Below are positions 1-9,255 of a DNA stretch of 64,000 nucleotides, piece after piece (the first letter of the stretch is position 1; every line of letters begins with the position of its first letter). The DNA comes from Acytostelium subglobosum LB1. Its lineage: Eukaryota; Evosea; Eumycetozoa; Acytosteliales; Acytosteliaceae. The stretch is taken from NCBI RefSeq assembly GCF_000787575.1, contig NW_012236504.1, forward strand, positions 417,050 through 481,049. Direction: 5' to 3'. The notes below the pieces were generated by a model. It was not told where the DNA came from, made no database searches, and saw only the letters and a program-made list of their open reading frames with translations. The translations under genes and the position numbers were made by a program.

Positions 1-86
1 TATTAATTATACTCACTCCAATGATTCCTGGATTATTGATTGATTGATTGAGTGGAATAATGAGTTACCTATAAGGTGGAGTTGGT

Positions 87-2351
87 TTAAATAGATCTTA
101 GATACTCAACCATCAGGAGATGTCCTCTCTCGTAGGCTTCTTCAAACAGTCTTGCCATCGTAACATCCATGTTGGGAAGAAGAAGATGGTCCATGAAGTA
201 TTGGAGACAGACTGCTGCCTTGTATCCACGATCCATGGCTGAGGCACAGCACCCAGGCAAGTGACTTTTGGCATGTACCGTGAGACTATAGATAACTTGT
301 CTTTTATCCTCTTTGTCCATTCTATTTATAATACCGACATAGGCCTCCAACATTGGAAGGTGTCCACATGCAATGTATTTAAAGAGTTGGCTTCTGATAT
401 GAGGAAGGGATAGGCGATGGACATGCGATTGAATGATGTAGTCCACCATGTCCGTGTGACCATTCTCAACTGCTTTGTAGAGATCTGACATGATCCACTC
501 TGCTTTGTAGTTTTCAACGATGAATTTGAACATCTCCATATGTCCGTTGATGGCTGCTCTTTCCAATGCTGTTCTATGGCAAATATCTGGTTGGTGTTCT
601 TGAAGGAAGCGAGCAATCTCCAAGTTGCCGTGTTGAGCTGCTTCAATCATCGGACCCTCAGATGATGGAAATTGGACATTGCCAAACATGTTGTAAAAGT
701 CGCGAACCAATGATATGTCATTGAAGCGTTGAATTATGACCGTCAAGGGATTGGTATGATGATTGGTGGTTGGCGCCAAACATCCAGAGTCGAGCAGAAC
801 TCGAGCTTGTTCCGCAGTGCCAAGATATACCATCTCTTGAAGACCAACACGACGTCCAGTCTCTGCAAGTACTGCGAGAACGTCGTGACGATTGCTAATT
901 ATGGCGTTGGCCACCACTTGATCGAGTTTTTGTTTGTTTCGTTCCAATAGTACCCTGATCAGTCTAATGTCCTTGATTAGCATCACCTTTGGCTCCCTCA
1001 ACACGTGTTGATATTCATCAAGTTGTGAATCAAAGAACTTGGTCTTGATGAATTCGAATGTATCCAGTGTCAGACCAGGTGAGAACAGTATGCCATGTCC
1101 ATATTGGATGTTGTCGTACGATGTCAGGCGTCTGAGCAGTTCAATTGAAAGAATTGATTCGTCAATTGTATGATCAATTAGCCAGAGTGGACGTTTCTTG
1201 TCGTCGGCAGCAGTAGACTCACCATCATCAACGTCATCGCCATCGCCCTTTGGAGAGACCAATGGACATTTGTCAAGGATAACAAATGCTACGTCGACAA
1301 AGCCGTGCTGTAGCGCCAATCCGACATGGTTTTGGTAGGTGGCTGGTATTTGATGTTCAATGGCCCATTGTGTGAGCTCAACGTCTCCATGACTGGCTGC
1401 GGTCAAATAGATGAAGTCACCTGGAAGGTGTTGGCGATATCGTTTTGCAAAGAATAGGCCATCTGGTGTCATCAGTGAGTTCAAGAACTCGGTCTTCCTG
1501 TCAAATGAGTAGTAAAAGGCATCTTTGAGATATTTGCTAGTTCTTCCAACGATCGTCTCATGACTAAAGAAGCAGTCAAGGAGAGGTATGTTGTTCATGT
1601 GATCCATCATGATATTGTAAAAGGCGATGTCCACGCTGAAGATGGGTACTGGGCCGCCGAGAAGCTCGAGGAAGTCTGGGAGTTCGTCGCATGTCAGTGC
1701 CCCAACCAACTGATCACGAGCCTGCACGGGTTCGTTCTGGGGTTTGAACAGGTGGCATTGCGAGCGTATTGTTTGAAGCATCTTGAACGACCGGCACCCC
1801 GAGTACATACGGACAACAGAGATAGGCTCGAATTCATTGACGTTGTCAACCTTTCTGCTCCAGACGTCGAGTTGTCTGTTATTGTTGATGAACTCGAGTT
1901 CGGACAGTATAAGGTGTAATATATCATGTCGATCCAGAGTGACTAGATCTTTGATCTGTTTGCAAATGACCAATAAGGTGTCGCGAATGAGATTGTTGTC
2001 TCGGTTGAACTTGAACAGATGTCGCACCACATTGAAGTTGTTGGTGTTGATTGCCACTTTAAGAAGATGACCAAGGTAAGGAGTGTTACCATGAGGATGT
2101 GCCTGGACAAAGACATCAAAGTACTTCATGAACAGGTCAGTCCTGCCATATCGCAACATTGTTGACAGACATCGCTCCTTCTCAAACTGTTCACCTGACA
2201 TGATGTGTGTCAGTGGCACACCTGCTGCCCTCATCAACACGACATGTATCTGATGCACATGATGCATGACATTCAATCGTATCACTCTGCTTTGCAACAC
2301 TGTCTTTAGTAACTGATCTATCTTCATTGTATCATTGTGTTGTTGTTGCAT
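87..2351 (-). CDS. Ankyrin-repeat protein, dictyostelid family (754 aa)
   Basis: Intact single-exon ORF. The N-terminus (residues 1-60, with MHHVHQIHVVLMRAAGVPL) is family-specific. The C-terminal part has degenerate ankyrin units of the type AAQHGNLEIARFLQEH, AAINGHMEMFKFIVEN and AVENGHTDMVDYIIQS at about residues 565-665. Such proteins are usually protein-binding scaffolds; no enzymatic motif is visible. The ATG at 2351 is the first in frame, followed by CAACAACAACA. A decayed copy of the same gene lies in opposite orientation at 16154-18437, which supports the reading frame along the whole length. It is divergent from the membrane-protein gene at 2558, with the 21-bp inverted repeat between them. 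Cellular role unknown. Confidence 0.85.
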   Translation of the reverse strand: MQQQHNDTMKIDQLLKTVLQSRVIRLNVMHHVHQIHVVLMRAAGVPLTHIMSGEQFEKERCLSTMLRYGRTDLFMKYFDVFVQAHPHGNTPYLGHLLKVAINTNNFNVVRHLFKFNRDNNLIRDTLLVICKQIKDLVTLDRHDILHLILSELEFINNNRQLDVWSRKVDNVNEFEPISVVRMYSGCRSFKMLQTIRSQCHLFKPQNEPVQARDQLVGALTCDELPDFLELLGGPVPIFSVDIAFYNIMMDHMNNIPLLDCFFSHETIVGRTSKYLKDAFYYSFDRKTEFLNSLMTPDGLFFAKRYRQHLPGDFIYLTAASHGDVELTQWAIEHQIPATYQNHVGLALQHGFVDVAFVILDKCPLVSPKGDGDDVDDGESTAADDKKRPLWLIDHTIDESILSIELLRRLTSYDNIQYGHGILFSPGLTLDTFEFIKTKFFDSQLDEYQHVLREPKVMLIKDIRLIRVLLERNKQKLDQVVANAIISNRHDVLAVLAETGRRVGLQEMVYLGTAEQARVLLDSGCLAPTTNHHTNPLTVIIQRFNDISLVRDFYNMFGNVQFPSSEGPMIEAAQHGNLEIARFLQEHQPDICHRTALERAAINGHMEMFKFIVENYKAEWIMSDLYKAVENGHTDMVDYIIQSHVHRLSLPHIRSQLFKYIACGHLPMLEAYVGIINRMDKEDKRQVIYSLTVHAKSHLPGCCASAMDRGYKAAVCLQYFMDHLLLPNMDVTMARLFEEAYERGHLLMVEYLRSI

Positions 2352-2391
2352 GTTTGTGTGTGTGCGCGAAGATGTGACTCATTCGCATATG

Positions 2392-2484
2392 ACTTTCAAA
2401 GCAAGAGCAGGAAGGTCAGAATCGATACCAATTTTTGTCGTTGTTTTGTAAAATGTGAAAGCATCCTGCTCTTGCTTTGAAAGT
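2392..2484. repeat. 21-bp perfect inverted repeat, potential long hairpin
   Basis: Arms 2392-2412 (starts ACTTTCAAAGCAAGAG) and 2464-2484 (ends CTTGCTTTGAAAGT) are exact reverse complements over 21 bases with a 51-base spacer. It sits in the intergenic space between two divergent genes. It could fold as a long hairpin RNA if transcribed, or be a two-sided promoter element or remnant transposon ends. The sequence alone does not decide. Confidence 0.85.
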
Positions 2485-2557
2485 TGAACATCAACACCTC
2501 TTCATTCAGTCAGTCAATCATTCGACATTATATCTTATATATATATTATCTTTGAGA

Positions 2558-3492
2558 ATGATCAACAACTACTATAACATTCAGAGATACATCAGTCGAT
2601 CAATAACATTGTTATTACTGATAACTTTATTAGTCTCAATATCTCTTGCACATGATCTAAGGCGTATGTCATTTGATTGATTAATGATGGTCATACATTG
2701 ATACTAATTCAACTCAATTGATTGATTGAACAATGTAGCTTATAATTTAGGTGATCCAATCAAACTTGAATGTAGGAATAGTAAAGGTGACTGGGGAAAA
2801 GGTCCAGTTTGTATAGATGTACGTTATTATGTGATCAATCACTACGTTAGTTAATATTGCTTGACTAATGGATGACTCACTCACCGCTCATCAATCAATG
2901 GACTCGATCAATCAATCACATCAACATTATTGTTCAGAATCACGAAGAGTTAACATTCTTTTATGGAAGGGATACGTTCTTACATTGTGGCGTAGTTGTG
3001 GACACTGATGAGTTCTATAGACATTTGGTCAATATATCAAGACAGGAACAGGCATGGGAATGCCGCGTGGCAATGTCGACAGACGAGACAATCAATTTAT
3101 ACTATCCACTGCAGATCCCCGTGTGGGGCATTGAACAGGCCGATCATCTGGACGTGGCCAATCATATCAATGTGGTGTTCCACGCCGACGAAGGACTGAT
3201 CAGCGCCGTGTCCATATACCCGATCAAAGACAGACATCTCGACATCCGCACCAAGTCTGTGATCTCATTCCACGGTCACATCAAATGGTTCCGTGGCACA
3301 TCGTTCGAGGAGCTCACCTCGTACAACCCGGATGATGAGGAAGGTCGTTCATGGAAGCTATTGTCATCGGGCTATGTGCCCATGGTCTTTGTGTTCCTGT
3401 CCACGCTCATCTTTAGCTTGTTGGCTGCTGCACTACTCTACAAGTTTACATTGAAACCAAGATTGATTCGAAAGTATCTAAAGAATGATTGA
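2558..3492 (+). CDS. Predicted type I membrane protein, 3 exons, unknown function (246 aa)
   Basis: Exons 2558-2663, 2739-2818 and 2938-3492, joined at GTATGT...TAG and GTACGT...CAG; frame is kept (741 nt). The N-terminus has a signal-peptide-like stretch (SITLLLLITLLVSISLAHD). A short Cys-bearing segment YNLGDPIKLECRN...GPVCID follows, then a lumenal-looking domain with further Cys residues. One C-terminal membrane helix (VPMVFVFLSTLIFSLLAAAL) ends in a short basic tail. I do not recognise a named family; the topology suggests a secretory-pathway or surface protein. The short first exons explain why no single ORF covers it. Divergent from the ankyrin gene. Confidence 0.75.
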
Positions 3493-3707
3493 TCCAATAA
3501 CATCGTTTCAATCCAGTCAATCAATCAAACATGGTCATGTCTTGGACAAGCATGTCACTTCATCGTCCTTCAATGGACGCTGTTTCAACTGTTGGCGTCA
3601 CAAACCTCTCGCCTTCTCTCTTGAATGTTTCCATCCGTTGTACAACCAGGATAGATCTTTGATTGATGGTCTTTGTGATCAGTACCATTCACACTCAAAC
3701 ACTTAAG

Positions 3708-3900
3708 AGGTCTTGTGGACCTATTTTTGGTCTCAGCGTTTTGACCAATGTCAAAATAGTGCAGAAAAGGGTTCTGCTAACTTTGTTCAGTGTCGTCTCA
3801 ACTGTCTTGAACGTGGTGGGGTGGTTCATCGTCTGTCTCGTAAGCTTGATAATCTACTCCTCTGCTGATGGGCTTCGGAAAACAGCTTGGTGCCCTGTTT
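3708..3900. other. Hairpin-dense block, possible structured RNA
   Basis: Four exact stem-loops are visible: AGGTC/GACCT (3708-3722), TTTTGAC/GTCAAAA with a CAAT loop (3739-3756), GCAGAA/TTCTGC (3761-3777) and AAAACAG/CTGTTTT (3878-3900). Composition is less repetitive than the flanks. No known RNA signature (snRNA, SRP, RNase P) was recognised. It might also be the 3' untranslated end of the upstream gene. Confidence 0.3.
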
Positions 3901-4579
3901 TGGGGGCGCATTGGACCTTTGGGGTCAACTCAACAGCATCAACAAACAACATCAACAGCTCAAGTCTTGTCTGTCTTCATCATCTTCAAACCAAGGTAAC
4001 TATACTCAATTAGTTAGTAATCATTCATTCTTTAAGCAGCTCAACAACAAACAGAAACACAGTAACAAATAATCAAACATAATATTTATGTAGGTCATTG
4101 AACATCACCATCTCATCAATCAATCAATCAATCAAACAATCAATCGACCAATCATAACAAGACATTACACTCATTCATGATCATCCCAACCATCATTCCA
4201 TCCAGTAGTTAGTTGTTCAAGTAAATCGATTTGATCAAACACTCATCACTCAATCCCTCACTCAATCACTCACTCCCCTCAACTCATCAATCAATCACTC
4301 AATCACCCAATCACATCCACCAATCCCCACATCACACTCACTCACACACATTAATAATAAGGTTCATTCATGATCACTTTGTTTGGAAGAGTGATGATTG
4401 ATTGATTGAATGAATGAATGTGTTTAGTTAGGGAGAGTGACCTGGAGAGAGCCGTGTGATCGTGTGATCAGGTGATCGTGTGCAATCACACCACATGCAT
4501 GATTGATCGTATGGACCATCCATCCAACCATCACACATCACCATCACTACCATTTATACTCATTAAACATATTTAGACT

Positions 4580-4588
4580 GTCTATCTA

Positions 4589-4619
<31 letters not shown>

Positions 4620-4635
4620 GTCTCTATCTATCTGT
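4580..4635. repeat. Tetranucleotide microsatellite (CTAT/CTGT)n
   Basis: Tandem TCTA/TCTG units followed by TATATA. Located about 200 bp upstream of rasC. Confidence 0.85.
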
Positions 4636-4833
4636 ATATATACATATATATATGTATGTGTCGATCCATGTGATGTGTTAATGTCCAATCAATCAAACAT
4701 ATATTGTGTTACCAATCCTGTTCAATCACTTACCAATCTCACTCCACTCAACCAATCAATCAATCCAATCAAAAATAGTGATTAGTTGGACTTAAGGAAA
4801 ACAAGGAATATTATATAATTATAAGATAAGAAG

Positions 4834-5566
4834 ATGTCAAAGCTATTAAAGTTGGTTATTGTTGGAGATGGAGGTGTTGGCAAGTCAGCACTCACCATTC
4901 AATTGACACAGAATCAGTTCATTGCCGAGTATGATCCAACCATTGAGAACTCTTACCGCAAGCAAGTGGTCATCGATGAAGAAGTCTACATGCTCGATAT
5001 CCTAGATACTGCCGGTCAGGTATGAATACGATCACTTGATCACTCAATCACATCGATCACTCGATCACATCAATCATGGAATCATTCCATCATTCAATCA
5101 TTCCACCACTCAAACACACTCAATCAGTCAATCATGGAATCATTCCACTCACTCAATCAATCAATCAAACAATATGTAGGAAGAGTACTCAGCGATGAGA
5201 GATCAATATATTCGCTCTGGAAGAGGATTCTTGATCGTTTATAGCATTGCCTCGAGACCGAGCTTTGAAGCAGTGACATCGTTTAGGGATCAGATTCTGC
5301 GAGTTAAGGATTTGTCGACATATCCAATGGTGATCATTGGTAACAAGGTCGATCTGCCAGATAAGGAGCGCAAGGTCAGCACGCTGGAGGGCAAGGAGTT
5401 GTCCAAGAGCTTTGGAGCGCCATTCTTGGAGAGCAGTGCAAAGTCACGTGTCAATGTCGAGGAGGCCTTCTTCACGCTGGTTCGCGAGATCAAGAAGTGG
5501 TCCACCAATCCAGAGAACCAGGAAATGACACATACAACCAAGAAAAAGTCATGTATCATCCTTTAA
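4834..5566 (+). CDS. rasC: Ras GTPase, RasC orthologue (190 aa)
   Basis: Exons 4834-5019 and 5180-5566, joined at CAG|GTATGA...TAG|GAA inside DTAGQ/EEYSAMR. All small-GTPase motifs are present: P-loop GDGGVGKS (residues 10-17), switch [12 protein letters not shown], switch [21 protein letters not shown] and ESSAK. The C-terminus is CIIL, a CAAX box ending in Leu that predicts geranylgeranylation. Near identity to what I recall of D. discoideum RasC, including FEAVTSFR and [15 protein letters not shown], supports the assignment. In D. discoideum RasC acts in chemoattractant signalling upstream of TORC2 and cAMP relay. Glycine at the codon-12 equivalent is wild type. It converges with the PDE gene on the other strand. 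Confidence 0.95.
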
Positions 5567-5737
5567 AACAAGTATCATCATCCTTATATCGTTCGTTCGT
5601 TCGTTTGTTCAAACAATCCACACAACCATCAAGACATCGTCACGGCAGCAGTCAACACTCTAGGCAGCTGGCATTCAACTCAACTCCCCTCCCTCCGCAA
5701 CTATATACTACTCTCCTACTCTCTACTCCTCAACTGG

Positions 5738-5810
5738 CATGACCCCGGTCAGATCTGATAACAAAAGGACAAACCTTTTTTGTCTGTCTCCAAGCGATAC
5801 AAGGGTCATG
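5738..5810. other. Nested inverted repeat downstream of rasC
   Basis: Outer arms CATGACCC (5738-5745) and GGGTCATG (5803-5810) are exact complements, and CTGG/CCAG just outside them can also pair. Inside is a GACAAA/TTTGTC hairpin. It lies about 170 bp after the rasC stop codon, so it may be a 3' UTR stem or a small RNA. No ACCATAA-type box is seen in front. Confidence 0.4.
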
Positions 5811-6158
5811 TCCCCTCCAGCAATATTCATCCAACCTAACCAAACTTGATTGATCACCTTGGACAACAAACATCATCAATGAGTATCAAACCATGTCTAA
5901 TACGATATGAAATATTCAGAGATGACTTTGTGATCACGACTATCAACAAGCAACCCTCAATCATCCAATCATTCAATCAACCATTCACCAACCAAGTGTA
6001 CATTTACAGCCAGTCAACAAGGAGTACGAAGTAAACTTCTTCTTTAATCAACTTTGTCTGTCTCTTTTATTCCCAAAACTCTGAGATTTATTGATTGATT
6101 GAGTGTGAGATCACATTGATCGTTCCAAAAAAAACAGTATTATTCCAGAAAGAAATAG

Positions 6159-6165
6159 ACCATAA
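6159..6165 (+). promoter_or_regulatory. DUSE-like box (ACCATAA)
   Basis: ACCATAA ends 60 bases before the class I RNA candidate at 6225. Dictyostelium small-RNA genes carry an upstream element recalled as ACCCATAA at about -60. The same word at the same distance precedes the second candidate at 14044. Confidence 0.5.
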
Positions 6166-6224
6166 TTATTCTATTGATCAATTTAATTAAACTTTATTAA
6201 CTATTATGTATATTAAGTCCAACA

Positions 6225-6274
6225 AGGTCTCATCACAGCAACCAACATCGTGAAGAACAATTAGTCAGAGACCT
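6225..6274 (+). ncRNA. Candidate dictyostelid class I RNA (copy A)
   Basis: Closing stem AGGTCTC (6225-6231) pairs exactly with GAGACCT (6268-6274). Next to the 5' arm is CATCACAGCAA followed by CCAAC. The recalled class I motif is CCTTACAGCAA, so 9 of 11 bases match. Size (50 nt), stem plus adjacent motif, variable loop and the DUSE-like box 60 bases upstream fit the family. It lies in the 3' flank of the PDE gene, antisense to it. Alternative: a chance hairpin in a 3' UTR. Confidence 0.6.
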
Positions 6275-6335
6275 GTTCTATCAACCAACCCATCAATTAA
6301 TTATATTATTATTTTATATTATTAGAAATATATTT

Positions 6336-7865
6336 TTATTTAGTCGTTTCGAGGTTTGATATATTGTTCCATGTTCTAATGTTCTCTTGGAGATGATCAA
6401 GACAACTCTTGGTCTGTGGGAACAACTCAACCATTTGACTAAAGAATGGCTCACCAATGTATATCATAAAGTTGAGGGAGTTCTTGGCTACGGTGGTCTT
6501 GGACTCGTCCATCCAGTCGGTCGTGGGGATGCCCAGCTCCACCTCCTTCTTGCCCTGCAGGAAGCTCTCGTGTCCAATGCGCTCGCACCACAACTTTGAG
6601 ATATCCCATGGTTTGGCAATGTTGGAGATGTCGGCCGCGTGCAGGATCAGCTCCATGAGGAACTGGCGATCTTGAGAAGTGCTGTTGATGTACTTGAACT
6701 GGTTCATCTTCTGCTCGGTGACCTTTTGTTTCAGCTTGGTCACCAGGGGAAAGTGCAGGGACATATCTGTGGCGATGATCGAGTTGATGATTGATGTGCG
6801 GAACTCCTTCTTCTCGTCCCACTTCAAGTTCTTGAGGAATTGGAACTGGTCCAACAGGGTCCACATCAGCTGAATGTGATGGTTCTCCAAAACTGACTTG
6901 TCGTTGTACTGGATGGCCAGTGGGTCGAATGTATTGACTAAGAATGCGTTGTTGTAGCCGGGATGATTGAGGTCGTGGCACAGTCCGCTCAGCAGCAGCG
7001 CGATGATGTCCAGATGAGTGAGATGCTTGCCAAATCCAAAGGTAGTGAGGTATGTGAATATTGTCTGAGTGACATCGAATGCATGATAAAAGTTGTGATA
7101 TGAATGGCTGTGATATAGTTGTCTAACATGTATAATAAATTGATTCAACTTGATATCGGATATCTTCAACTTCTCTGGCATCTGATAATACATAAACATT
7201 GATTGTAACATTGATATCAACTGTTCATCAGAATGATTGAATGGGTCATATCCCCAAACTTTCAGATGTTCAATCTCCTTATTCAAATTGAACAATGTAC
7301 AATGATTCGAAGTCTTATGTACCATCAAGTCATTATTACTATATGTCTTTAAAAGTGATCTAGCAATCTATAGATTGATCAAACAAATTAGTATATATTT
7401 TTGGAATATAAATAATAATTAAATACTTACTGGATTGAGATCAACTTGATTACTTATTTGATTGGCTGATGGACCGTAGAGGTCATTGTTGGATGATATT
7501 TGAATGAGGATGTTTTCCAACTCTTTCTTGAGTGTTGGGTTGGTGGCATTGAGTGATTGATCCGAGATAAGCTCGGACAGTGAATTGGTGATTGATTCCA
7601 GAGGTGACTCCATAATGACCTTGTGTATCAGCATCTTGTTGTTGTCCAACTTTAATTGACCGACTTGATTCTTTAATAATTGTATCTCTCGCTCTTTCTC
7701 CCTCACTAACTGTTCATAATGATTAAGTCTGTCATCTGTTGTCGTCGAGTTTGATGAGTTATGATTGTGATGATCATTCAAATGATTGGATTGTCTCTTC
7801 TTCAATTTAAATATAACATTATTTAGGAAATTATCCTGGTGATAATTTGATAATGTTGCATTCAT
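6336..7865 (-). CDS. pde3: Class I cyclic nucleotide phosphodiesterase, PDE3-like (488 aa)
   Basis: Two exons, 7431-7865 and 6336-7367, joined at CCA|GTAAGT...TAG|ATT; phase 0. The N-terminal 145 residues hold a probable coiled coil (YEQLVREKEREIQLLKNQ). The catalytic HD-type PDE domain follows with HNFYHAFDVTQ, CHDLNHPGYNN and LHAADISN, which supply the metal-binding His/Asp residues. There is no response-regulator domain (as in RegA) and no membrane segment (as in Pde4). By elimination among the class I enzymes I recall from Dictyostelium it is closest to Pde3, described as cGMP-specific. The start at 7865 is the only ATG in exon 1 upstream of the coiled coil. Substrate preference cannot be read from the sequence. 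Confidence 0.85.
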
Positions 7866-8191
7866 TCTAAATTAACTAATTAATTAAATAATTATATATA
7901 TTATTATTATTAATTGTATTGTATTATTATATATTATATATTAAAAAATATGTAAGGTAGATTATTTAAAAGGATATATATATTTGGTTAATATATAAAT
8001 ATATAAATTGATTGATTGATTGATTGGAATTGGATATGGAGATGTATGAATCACTGTCTTGGTAATGTTGGTGATGGTAGGGTCAATGATGATGGATGGA
8101 TTGGCGGCAATGTGGTCTGAAGACATCACACCCTGGCACACATTCAGGACAGCGTCATTAATAAGATCACTTCTCTTGATTGTAATCACTG

Positions 8192-8395
8192 TTGATCAAG
8201 AATGGAGGAGTCAGTGTGTGAGTATAGTAGAGTTGAGTTGAACGTATATGTGTGTGTGTGTGACTATTAATATAACAAAGATTGAAAGAAAGAGAGTGAG
8301 AGTGATTGAAGGTCATATGATGATTGATTACAAATTGTTTAAGAATGGATATCTTGGTACTGGAGACATGATACACAAACACCATTCTTGATCAA
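8192..8395. repeat. 14-bp inverted repeat pair
   Basis: TTGATCAAGAATGG (8192-8205) and its exact reverse complement CCATTCTTGATCAA (8382-8395) flank 176 bases. A partial third copy (ATCAAGAATG) follows near 8405. Confidence 0.6.
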
Positions 8396-8690
8396 TACCC
8401 ACTCTAATCAAGAATGCGATAACACTCGCCAAATCCCTACCCTATCCAATCAAATCCCATCCAATCCAATCCTATCCCTACGTCCATGTGACAGACAGTC
8501 CTAGATCCCCTGGATGCTGGTTGATTGATCATGTGTTAGTGAGCGTGTGTGAGTGTGTGTTGTTGAGAGTGAGTGAATGAGTGTGAATGATCAGCTGATC
8601 GAACAGTGTTTATCACACACACACACAACTTACCATAACACGGACCACTTATAACTAATGATAATGCATCGGAGTGTGTGCCCGTTGTTA

Positions 8691-8771
8691 CCACATCCTG
8701 TCTACACTCTTTCCTAATACGGTTCATTGTGACCCTTCCTTATTGGAGAGCTCCGAGTGACTAGGATGTGG
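8691..8771 (+). ncRNA. Candidate structured small RNA
   Basis: CCACATCCT (8691-8699) pairs exactly with AGGATGTGG (8763-8771); inside them CACTC near 8704 pairs with GAGTG near 8756, and GGAG/CTCC can form a further small stem. A DUSE-like ACCATAA lies at 8632-8638, 53 bases upstream. The class I motif is absent, so another DUSE-driven RNA class would be needed. An 11-bp direct repeat GTTCGCAGGCA (8771-8781, 8805-8815) follows. The minus strand of the same stretch has an open frame, which weakens the call. Confidence 0.35.
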
Positions 8772-9255
8772 TTCGCAGGCAGTTTGATTGATTGATTGTT
8801 TGTTGTTCGCAGGCAATCCAGTGTATCTCCATTACCTACTCTCTCTCTCTCTCTTTGAGTATGAGTGTATGAATGTGTTATTCTCCTGTTCCCTCTTCCT
8901 CCTTCAAACACATTAGGTGATTGTGTTCAACAACATTAATACTCACCATCTATCAATCCGAATCAATCGTTGTTAGTGTGTGTCATTCAAGACTCTTGTC
9001 AATGATGGGGAGACAATGTTAAATCTACGTAGATCGAGGCCAACGTCTTTGTTCGTTACCCAATATGGTAGTATTATTATACTAATACATGCACATACTT
9101 GAATTATTTGATTAAAGTAATGGACGTGATGGTGTGTAATTAAATGATCATGATCATCACTTTAATTATTTAGTTTGGAAATTGAGTTTGAATGAATGAA
9201 TGATTGATTGATCGATTGCGATTGGGATGGGTTGTGATGATCCATGGCCACACAA

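Larger units (their letters stand above)
3493..4833. other. Intergenic region, low complexity with one complex block
   Basis: Bases 3990-4833 are mostly CAAT/CACT-rich low-complexity sequence and a CTAT/CTGT microsatellite, the probable rasC upstream region. Bases 3540-3960 are more complex and rich in hairpins (separate entry). A short reading frame around 3709-3867 ends in a Cys-containing peptide with no start codon. No gene is called. Confidence 0.6.
7866..9255. other. Intergenic region with GT/CA repeats and inverted repeats
   Basis: Mostly low-complexity ATTGATTG, GTGTGT and GAGA tracts. Non-repetitive islands occur at 8040-8170 (a minus-strand open stretch reading LINDAVLNVCQGVM, no gene model) and at 8630-8820 (structured RNA candidate). 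A 12-bp palindrome ATCTACGTAGAT lies at 9023-9034. No protein gene is supported. Confidence 0.5.

Noticed and set aside
3663-4013. Plus-strand ORF of 116 codons after the membrane-protein gene
   Set aside because: No family, overlaps stem-loops, and a better-looking Cys-containing frame overlaps it without a start; coding status undecided.
8634-8727. Minus-strand open stretch starting MNRIRKECRQDVV with a GTAAGT donor, possible first exon
   Set aside because: No family recognised and no convincing second exon; the same DNA forms strong stems, so it is listed as a possible RNA.
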